From an uncultured Gammaproteobacteria bacterium (GTDB lineage Bacteria; Pseudomonadota; Gammaproteobacteria; Rariloculales; Rariloculaceae), in NCBI GenBank assembly GCA_946887385.1, contig CAMPKU010000053.1, forward strand, positions 1 to 19,879: a stretch of 19,879 nt of DNA, given 5' to 3'. The position numbers and the translations under genes were made by a program. The number at the start of each line of letters is the position of its first letter. The stretch's first letter is position 1. The notes below the pieces were generated by a model that was given only the letters and a program-made list of their open reading frames with translations, did no database searches and was not told the DNA's origin. This document shows positions 14,533 through 19,879 of the stretch, piece by piece.

Positions 14533-15873
14533 ATGGTTTCGCGCGTAGCACGCCATGGGCTCGCGATGCTGAGCAGCCTCGCCGCGCTCGTGTTGCTGCC
14601 GGGCCTCGGTTTCCCGCAGGGCGTGTCGGAGCGGTTTCGTGCCGCGGAAAGGGAGCGCGTCGCCGAGGAGATGGCGGCCGCGCAAGCGGAGGAGGGCCCA
14701 AGGTCCCCGGCTCTGATCGAGCTGTACGCGGCCCTCGGTGCCCAGTACGAAAACGACGGCCAACATGGGTTGGCCACCGCGGCCCTCGAGCAAGCAAGGT
14801 CGCTCGTGCGGGCCAACTACGGCTTGCATACGCTCGATCAGCTGCCGTTGATGCAGCAAGCGCTCGAGAACCAGCGGGTGCTCGGCGACGTCGCGATGGT
14901 ACAAGCCATCGAGGAAGAGATGCTCGCTCTGGCTATGCGGCATCCCACCGACTTGCGGGCCGTCGCCGTTTACCGCGATGCCGGCCGGCGCCGTATGGAC
15001 ATTTTGATGCGGCTGCTTGCCGGAGATGCGCCTCCCGAGATCTATCCCGAAGTGGGGCTTTATTCGATCACGAAGAGCGAGGTGGTCAAAGGTCTCGTGA
15101 CGGCGGCGCAGACGCACTACGCGGCCGCCGCGGCCGTGATTGTCCGCAACGAGCTCTATTCGAGCGGCGAGCTTCGCGAGATCGAGACGGAGATCGTTCG
15201 TGCCAGCGACCTGTTTCGCCAGCGAACGATACTCAGCCAAAATCACGATCCCGACGGTGTGGTTCGCAACTCGCTGCTCGAAGCCGAAACGGACAGGCTG
15301 TTGGATCTGGCAGGCTTCACCGTTTTTTCGGACGACGTAGAGCGGCGTGCACGACTGGACGGTGTGACGAGCCGCTACGAGATCGGCAGAGACAGCTATC
15401 GACGGCTCACCGCGTACGACGAAAAAGCTTACGGCACCGCGGTGCCCGCCACGCAATTGCAAAGCCGGTTGGAAGCGCACCTGCAGCTCGCGGACTGGGA
15501 CCTGCTTTACTCCCGCAACGGACTAGCGCTCGAGCAATATGCGCGCGTGCTCGCGCAGATCGAGACGACCGTCGTCGCCGCGCCGCTGATTGCGGAGATC
15601 TTCGCGCCCGCGGTGCCGATCGTGTTGCCCACGTTCCTGGCGAACCCGCTTCAGACGCCGAGCTCGGTGCGCTACATCGACGTGGCTTTCGAGATCACGC
15701 GGTTTGGCGAGAGCCGGCGCGTCGAGATCCTCGGCGCCGCGGCGAACGTGTCGGATGCGGACAAGAACGACCTTTTGGCCCTCATCAAAGGCAGCCGCTT
15801 CCGGCCCAGAGTCACGGACGGCGAGCTCGCCCGCGCGGCGCCGGTCGTGGTCCGCTACTACTTGAACGACTAG
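14533..15873 (+). CDS. Exported helical-repeat protein with TonB-C-like C-terminus
   Basis: A 446-residue protein with an N-terminal signal peptide or anchor (about 1-29, MLSSLAALVLLPGLGFPQG). Residues about 35-350 are helical and rich in Ala/Glu/Leu, with TPR-like pieces such as LIELYAALGAQYENDGQHGLATAALEQA (61-88) and LQLADWDLLYSRNGLALEQYARVL (near 315-340). The last 65 residues (about 380-446) read like a TonB C-terminal or related periplasmic fold: YIDVAFEITRFGESRRVEIL, then LLALIKGSRFRPRVTDGELAR and VVVRYYLND. It is likely periplasmic or envelope-bound and could serve as an adaptor. GGAGG lies 6 nt before the ATG. It follows the sulfotransferase gene by 92 nt, with a candidate promoter and a palindrome between. 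The repeat identification is moderate; function is unknown. Confidence 0.75.
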   Translation: MVSRVARHGLAMLSSLAALVLLPGLGFPQGVSERFRAAERERVAEEMAAAQAEEGPRSPALIELYAALGAQYENDGQHGLATAALEQARSLVRANYGLHTLDQLPLMQQALENQRVLGDVAMVQAIEEEMLALAMRHPTDLRAVAVYRDAGRRRMDILMRLLAGDAPPEIYPEVGLYSITKSEVVKGLVTAAQTHYAAAAAVIVRNELYSSGELREIETEIVRASDLFRQRTILSQNHDPDGVVRNSLLEAETDRLLDLAGFTVFSDDVERRARLDGVTSRYEIGRDSYRRLTAYDEKAYGTAVPATQLQSRLEAHLQLADWDLLYSRNGLALEQYARVLAQIETTVVAAPLIAEIFAPAVPIVLPTFLANPLQTPSSVRYIDVAFEITRFGESRRVEILGAAANVSDADKNDLLALIKGSRFRPRVTDGELARAAPVVVRYYLND

Positions 15874-15920
15874 CGCGTTGCCCTGGCGGGCGTGCTTCAA
15901 CAACATGTGCAACGTCTCGC

Positions 15921-15949
15921 TTGCACCTGTCCACTGCCGTCGCTAGCAT
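15921..15949 (+). promoter_or_regulatory. Promoter of the toxin-antitoxin operon
   Basis: TTGCAC (15921-15926), 17 nt, then TAGCAT (15944-15949) form a good sigma70-type promoter upstream of the antitoxin ATG (15987), giving a short leader of about 30 nt. A second TAGCATT follows at 15953-15959, so TAGCATT occurs twice nine nt apart (ATTGATAGCATT), a possible binding site for the RHH antitoxin in autoregulation. Confidence 0.5.
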
Positions 15950-15986
15950 TGATAGCATTCTGGACGCACACCGCCGGAGGCCGAGC

Positions 15987-16208
15987 ATGGCACAGCTCAT
16001 CGTACGCAATTTGGACGAGGATCTCGTCAAGGCATTGAAGCGGCGGGCGGCGAAGAGCAATCGGAGCGCCGAGCAGGAGCACAGGGAAATTCTCCAAGCG
16101 GCGCTCGCTGGCCCCTGCCGGCGCCGGCTGGCTGACGTGTTGAAGGCCATGCCGAACGTCGGTGAGGACAGGGATTTCGCTCGTGAGCAATTTGATCAGC
16201 GGGGCTGA
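15987..16208 (+). CDS. FitA-like ribbon-helix-helix antitoxin
   Basis: A 73-residue DNA-binding antitoxin. The beta-strand MAQLIVRNLDEDL (1-13) and the two helices VKALKRRAAKSNRS (14-27) and AEQEHREILQAALAG (28-42) fit the FitA/plasmid-stability-type ribbon-helix-helix fold. The C-terminal tail (ADVLKAMPNVGEDRDFAREQ) is the usual toxin-neutralising arm. As in other type II systems it should block the PIN toxin and repress its own promoter. GGAGG (15976-15980) lies 6 nt before the ATG. The toxin gene starts 2 nt after its stop. A TAGCATT repeat in the promoter is a candidate operator. Confidence 0.9.
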   Translation: MAQLIVRNLDEDLVKALKRRAAKSNRSAEQEHREILQAALAGPCRRRLADVLKAMPNVGEDRDFAREQFDQRG

Positions 16209-16210
16209 GC

Positions 16211-16627
16211 GTGTACCTGGTCGACACGGACGTCATCAGCGAGGTGCGCAAGGGCGACCAAGCCAACGCCGGAGTCAAGGCGTTCTTCTCGAGCGCAAGC
16301 CGTAGCAACGCGGCGCTGTTCTTGTCCGTAGTCACGATCGGCGAGCTGCGGCAGGGAGTCGAAACCATTCGGTGCCGTGGTGACGGGCCGCAGGCCGCGC
16401 GACTCGAGCGTTGGCTCAACAGAATCGCGAGAGATTACACCGATGCGATTCTTTCTTTCGACGAGGACGCAGCGCACATTTGGGGGCGTTTACGCGTACC
16501 ACACCGCGACAATCCGTTGGATAAGCAGATTGCGGCCACCGCGTTGATCTATGACTTGGTCGTGGTCACTCGCAACACGTCGCACTATGAGCCGACAGGG
16601 GTACGGTTACTCAATCCGTTCACTTGA
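16211..16627 (+). CDS. FitB/VapC-type PIN-domain toxin ribonuclease
   Basis: A 138-residue PIN-domain protein, full length for the family, which as VapC/FitB toxins act as Mg2+-dependent ribonucleases. The acidic active-site residues are present: D5 in YLVDTDVISEV, E45 in SVVTIGELRQG, and D104 in NPLDKQIAATAL, with TRNTSHYE (120-127) at the end of the domain. The start is GTG at 16211, 2 nt after the antitoxin stop. It continues to a TGA at 16625-16627 and overlaps the last 8 nt of the convergent glycosyltransferase gene (stop at 16620). Since the active site is intact it is probably a live toxin, and loss of the antitoxin would be harmful. Confidence 0.93.
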   Translation: MYLVDTDVISEVRKGDQANAGVKAFFSSASRSNAALFLSVVTIGELRQGVETIRCRGDGPQAARLERWLNRIARDYTDAILSFDEDAAHIWGRLRVPHRDNPLDKQIAATALIYDLVVVTRNTSHYEPTGVRLLNPFT

Positions 16628-18407
16628 AGCCGGTTCGTGCTCGGCCGCCGGGATTCTCGCACCAGGTATGCCAGCAGGCTCTGAAGGCCGCTTCGAGATC
16701 GCGCGCGAATTGCGGCGCATCCATCACCGGCGAGGCCTCAAGACCCCTTCTCAGCTCGCGCCGCAACAAGGCCAGGCCGTTCGCATCGCGAATCAGCGCG
16801 GCCGCGACCCTGACGTACTGCTTTTCGGTTCGCGCCACGAGCCGGCCCACGCCCGTGTTGGAGAGGAGCGTGGCGCCCGCGCGCGAGACCGCCGTGCGGC
16901 CCGCGAGGCTGACGACGGGCACGCCCATCCACAGCGCATCACAGGTCGTCGTGCCGCCGCCGTACGGATGCGGGTCGAGCGCCACGTCGATCAGCCGGTA
17001 GGTGTCCAAGTACTCCGCGAGCGGTTGGCGGCCCACGAAGCTCGCGCGCGATTCCTCTACGCCGCCCGCGCGCAAAGCCTGCCGCACGCGGTCACGATGG
17101 GCTTCCGTGCGCGCATATATAAGGAGCCGCGCGTCCGGCACTCGCTGTAGCAGGCGTGCCCAGAGGCGCAGCGTGACATCCGTGACCTTGGCGAAATTGT
17201 TCAGGCAGCCGAAGGTCGGCGGGCCCGGGCCGCGCTCGGCGGGTGGGCGCGCGGAATCCGGCAGCGGCGGCGCCGAGTAGCACCAATAGCAATGCGGCAG
17301 GTGGATCGAAGCCTCCGTGTAGTGTGCCGGTTCGCCCGGCGGATCGAGATACGCGTCGGTGAGTCGATAATCGATGGCATCGACGCCCGTGGTGCTGCAA
17401 TAGGCGAGATAGGTCATCTGCACCGGCGCCGGTTTGCGCGCAAACGTGAGCAGCCGGTTTTGGCCCGAGTGCGCGGCGAGGTCCACGAGGATGTCGATGC
17501 CGTCGGCGCGGATGGTGTCGGCGAGCTGTGCGTCACTGAGACCGGCAACATCGCGCCACCGATCCACGTGCTCGCGCAGCACGCCCGTTACGGCATCCGG
17601 CATCGTCACGTCGGAGTACGCAAACACGTCGAGCTGGCGCCGATCATGCTCGCGGAACAAAGGCAACACGAAGCGTGCCACGGGGTGCTCGCGAAAATCC
17701 GGCGACACGTAGCCCACGCGGAGGCGCCGGCCCGGGTCGCGGTCGTTCTCATGCGGAACGCGGGCCGCCGCGAGCGGCGCCACGTGCCGCTCTGCCCACA
17801 GCCGGTGCTCGCGCTCGAGCGCTGCCGGCGAATAGTCGGGATGATAGTGCAGCGCCAGGAGCAGATTGCTATGGAGCGCCGACAAATCCGGACGCAGCTC
17901 GATCGCGCGCCGATAGCAGCCGATCGCGGCGTCGATTTCGCCTCGGTCCTTGAGGAGATTGCCGCGGTTCGTGTGGGGCTCGGCATAGGCGGGCTCGAGC
18001 TCGATGGCCTTCAAGTACAGCGCTTCGGCGTCCGCGAGCCGATCTTGCCGGTGAAGCACATAGCCCAAGTTATTGAACGCCTCGGCGTACTTGGGATCGA
18101 GCTTGATGGCCGCCTCGTAGCACCGCGCAGCCTCGTCGTAGCGGCCCAAGCGATCGAACACTTGGCCCAGATTGTTCCGCGAAACGGGCGCGTCGGGCCG
18201 CAGGGCCACCGCCCGTTGCACGAGCGTGAGCGCGGATTTCAAGTTCCCGGTTTGTAGCGCGAGCACCCCGAGCAAGTGCAGGGAGTCCGCGTGGTCCGGC
18301 TCGAGCTGCAGGACTTCTCGATAGCCTCGCTCCGCGTCGGCCAGCCGGCCGGCGCGATGGAGCTCGAGCGCGAGCGCACACGCTTGATCTGCGCTGAGAT
18401 CGGGCAT
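16620..18407 (-). CDS. TPR-GT41 O-linked N-acetylglucosaminyl/fucosyltransferase-like protein
   Basis: A 595-residue SPINDLY/OGT-like glycosyltransferase that should transfer a sugar from a nucleotide donor to Ser/Thr of proteins. Five 34-residue TPRs at about 6-39, 40-73, 74-107, 108-141 and 142-175 (for example YAEAFNNLGYVLHRQDRLADA) would bind the acceptor. The GT41 domain follows, with VGYVSPDFREHPVARF (231-246, H241), DLAAHSGQNRLL (309-320), RKPAPVQMTYLAYCSTTG (324-341), FGCLNNFAKVTD (399-410, K407), and DVALDPHPYGGGTTTCDALW (474-493) with the donor-binding TTT and D490. These match the two Rossmann-like halves of human OGT and plant SPY, so activity is likely. The donor could be UDP-GlcNAc or GDP-fucose. 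It follows the secreted protein by 21 nt, so it is probably co-transcribed. No signal peptide is seen; it acts in the cytoplasm. Confidence 0.9.
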   Translation of the reverse strand: MPDLSADQACALALELHRAGRLADAERGYREVLQLEPDHADSLHLLGVLALQTGNLKSALTLVQRAVALRPDAPVSRNNLGQVFDRLGRYDEAARCYEAAIKLDPKYAEAFNNLGYVLHRQDRLADAEALYLKAIELEPAYAEPHTNRGNLLKDRGEIDAAIGCYRRAIELRPDLSALHSNLLLALHYHPDYSPAALEREHRLWAERHVAPLAAARVPHENDRDPGRRLRVGYVSPDFREHPVARFVLPLFREHDRRQLDVFAYSDVTMPDAVTGVLREHVDRWRDVAGLSDAQLADTIRADGIDILVDLAAHSGQNRLLTFARKPAPVQMTYLAYCSTTGVDAIDYRLTDAYLDPPGEPAHYTEASIHLPHCYWCYSAPPLPDSARPPAERGPGPPTFGCLNNFAKVTDVTLRLWARLLQRVPDARLLIYARTEAHRDRVRQALRAGGVEESRASFVGRQPLAEYLDTYRLIDVALDPHPYGGGTTTCDALWMGVPVVSLAGRTAVSRAGATLLSNTGVGRLVARTEKQYVRVAAALIRDANGLALLRRELRRGLEASPVMDAPQFARDLEAAFRACWHTWCENPGGRARTGFK

Positions 18408-18428
18408 TTCGCGTGACGGTGGACGCGG

Positions 18429-19763
18429 CTACTCGAAGCTGAAGATGTCCTCCTCGTCGGGCTTCTCCATGTCCTGCTCGTAGTACTCCTCCCACAGGTG
18501 GCCCCACGGCCGCCCGTACATGTCGAGCACCTCGTACTCGAAGCGGGCGCCGGGCGTCAGCGGCGTGGCTTTGCCTTCGACGGGGAAGATCGTCTGCACG
18601 CACTCGATGAAGACGTACGGGTTGCCTTCGGTGAGGTCGCCCTGCTTCTCGAAATTGCGCACGATCCGGATCGGCTCCACGAGCGCGTCGGTGTCGTAAA
18701 AAATGGCTTCGTGGTTGAGCCCCACGAAGTTGCCGGCGGCGTCACGGTTCGGCGAATAGATCTCGATCGTCTGCATCTTGTTCGAGAACTCGAACGCGCC
18801 ATGAACTTTCCAGCCCTGGACGTTCGACGTCCACGTGATCAGCGTGTCCCCATCCCAAAAGCCGATCGTCTCGCCGTACCAGCGCGGCACGTCGGCGCCG
18901 AGCCGCGGCGTGGCGCCTTCCATGTTGAATTCGCGGCCGATGAGAATGTTGGTGATGAAGTTGCGCGCGATGCCCGTCACGATCTGCACCTGCTGCGGCG
19001 TCACGGTGATGTAGTGGTCGCGAATCGCGGCCTGGTGCCAGCGCCGCATGAAGCCCTCGGGCCAGCAGTACTGCGACTGCCAATGCGCGACGTTCGTGTT
19101 GCCCTGGTGGTAGGTTTCCTGCACGGCGTACGTTTGGTACTGCGGCGTGAGCAGCGACAGCATGGTCGGTACCTGCATCTTGCGCATCTGATACCAGCTT
19201 TCGCCCGTGGCGCGGCCGTAGCGGCCGGTCCACTCGCCGGGCACGGTGGCGTACGTGTGCTTGGTGGGCCCGCCGCGCTTCGTCGTCTCCGCGCGCAGCG
19301 CCTCGTAGTGCTCTTGTGCCGTCTTGAACGGATACGGGCTCACGATCGCTTCGCGCGGATAGTCGCGGTCGCAATGTCCCCAGGCGGCCGTCGCCGGCCC
19401 GTTGCTGCCGATGGCGCCGCGTGCCGTCCACATATCCTCGATCGCGAGCGTGTTATTGCAGCGGAAATAGCGCGGATCGGACCACAGAGCGCGGTCCTTG
19501 TAGTAGTCCTTCGACGTGAACATGTCGATGGGCAAGGGTTCGATGCCGTCGGGAACCTCGCCGGGCGGCGCCGAGCCGATGAACTCTTGCGTGTTGCGAG
19601 CGTAGGCGGCACCGACCGGCGGCAACGCCTGTGCATCTACCATAACCGGCGCGCCGCGCCCCACGCTCTCGAAGTCGATCTGCGCGCTTTGCTGTGCCGC
19701 CAGCGGCAGCTCGAGGGCGAGCGCGAGCGCAAGGAGTGGCCAGCCGTGGTTCCTGATGATCAT
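18429..19763 (-). CDS. Secreted protein of unknown function (GFWDGDTL family)
   Basis: A 444-residue exported protein. Residues 1-23 are a signal peptide (MIIRNHGWPLLALALALELPLAA). Aromatic-rich stretches are typical of an uncharacterised secreted family I have seen beside TonB receptors, with the hallmark IGFWDGDTLITWTSNVQGW (300-318), close to the G-x-W-x-GDTLVV-x-T motif of those proteins. VTPQQVQIVTGIARNFI (254-270) precedes it, and NHEAIFYDTDALVEPIRIVRN (350-370) follows. C102 and C131 may pair. ATG 19763 is preferred over the in-frame ATG 19793 because it begins the signal peptide directly and AGGA lies 8 nt ahead. It is the first gene of a two-gene operon with the GT41 transferase. No enzymatic motif is recognised. 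Confidence 0.8.
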   Translation of the reverse strand: MIIRNHGWPLLALALALELPLAAQQSAQIDFESVGRGAPVMVDAQALPPVGAAYARNTQEFIGSAPPGEVPDGIEPLPIDMFTSKDYYKDRALWSDPRYFRCNNTLAIEDMWTARGAIGSNGPATAAWGHCDRDYPREAIVSPYPFKTAQEHYEALRAETTKRGGPTKHTYATVPGEWTGRYGRATGESWYQMRKMQVPTMLSLLTPQYQTYAVQETYHQGNTNVAHWQSQYCWPEGFMRRWHQAAIRDHYITVTPQQVQIVTGIARNFITNILIGREFNMEGATPRLGADVPRWYGETIGFWDGDTLITWTSNVQGWKVHGAFEFSNKMQTIEIYSPNRDAAGNFVGLNHEAIFYDTDALVEPIRIVRNFEKQGDLTEGNPYVFIECVQTIFPVEGKATPLTPGARFEYEVLDMYGRPWGHLWEEYYEQDMEKPDEEDIFSFE

Positions 19764-19879
19764 GGATCCGTTCCTCTCGTAGTTCTTGGCCATTCTGAGA
19801 CGTTCTGCGGGAAGCGCAAGAGCGAGTCTAAGCGCGCCGCGGCGCGTGCATGGGGCCGATTCTAAAGTAGTCTCCGGAC
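19764..19879. other. Upstream region of the secreted protein-GT41 operon
   Basis: No gene is seen in this last stretch. On the minus strand TAGAAT (19864-19859) is a good -10 box about 95 nt before ATG 19763, similar to leaders elsewhere here, but its -35 would lie just beyond the window edge. A 14-bp GC palindrome CGCGCCGCGGCGCG occupies 19833-19846 within the leader. The -10 assignment is a weak inference. Confidence 0.3.

Noticed and set aside
14526..16208. 560-codon plus-strand frame running through the exported protein gene into the antitoxin
   Set aside because: Only its last 73 codons (from 15987) are real. The upstream part is an Arg/Gly-rich shadow of the 446-residue gene in another frame.
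19833..19846. GC palindrome CGCGCCGCGGCGCG as an operator
   Set aside because: Such alternating GC palindromes arise easily in high-GC DNA, and nothing else supports a binding site.
18498..19865. Plus-strand open frame (455 codons) opposite the secreted protein gene
   Set aside because: The minus strand has a signal peptide, ribosome binding site and family motif; the plus-strand product is low-complexity His/Arg/Val.
1..19879. CRISPR arrays, tRNA or rRNA genes, transposases, prophage genes
   Set aside because: No regularly spaced repeats, tRNA-like cloverleaf sequence, rRNA signature or recombinase/transposase frame was seen on either strand.

Overview
The window reads as a chromosomal segment of a high-GC Gram-negative bacterium, most likely a gammaproteobacterium, possibly of the environmental Steroidobacter/Woeseia type. 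That placement is an inference from protein style only. The signs are secreted and lipoprotein signal peptides, a very large TonB-dependent receptor with an 'ITVTGSR' N-terminus, CRTAC1 (FG-GAP/UnbV) and vanadium-haloperoxidase-like lipoproteins, TIGR02466-type 2OG-Fe(II) oxygenases and a TPR/GT41 transferase. I see no rRNA, tRNA, CRISPR array, transposase or phage gene.

Left block (1-6.9 kb). The end of an unidentified gene is followed by an NqrB/RnfD-like membrane protein that carries four periplasmic CX7C repeats, then by a small secreted protein with a TonB-box-like motif. Convergent to these, on the minus strand, lies a two-gene lipoprotein operon: a CRTAC1-family FG-GAP/ASPIC-UnbV protein followed after 9 nt by a PAP2/vanadium-dependent haloperoxidase-like enzyme with a complete vanadate/phosphate-binding signature. 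It has a clear promoter at 6325-6353.

Centre (6.9-10.6 kb). A 1166-residue TonB-dependent receptor has its own promoter, a strong Shine-Dalgarno sequence and a textbook intrinsic terminator. Its barrel holds 16 cysteines in eight local pairs and a canonical EF-hand/dockerin-type Ca2+ loop.

Right block (10.6-19.9 kb). A small alpha/alpha-toroid-like protein is divergent from a tight plus-strand operon: a TIGR02466-type 2OG oxygenase, a double-headed oxygenase (TIGR02466-like plus DUF6445-like), and a PAPS-dependent sulfotransferase. Then come a secreted protein with a TonB-C-like end, a FitAB-type toxin-antitoxin pair with its own promoter, and a convergent minus-strand operon of a secreted protein of unknown function followed by a TPR-GT41 (OGT/SPINDLY-type) glycosyltransferase.

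How they may work together (inference): the right block pairs oxidative, sulfuryl and glycosyl modification enzymes with secreted proteins and a nearby outer-membrane importer. This could be a system that decorates a protein, peptide or glycan handled at the cell surface. The left block looks like a periplasmic redox or halide/phosphate module. Four transcription units share a recognisable promoter form, a TTGACA-like -35, exactly 17 nt, then TAGC(A/C)T, which supports the start codons and unit boundaries proposed here.
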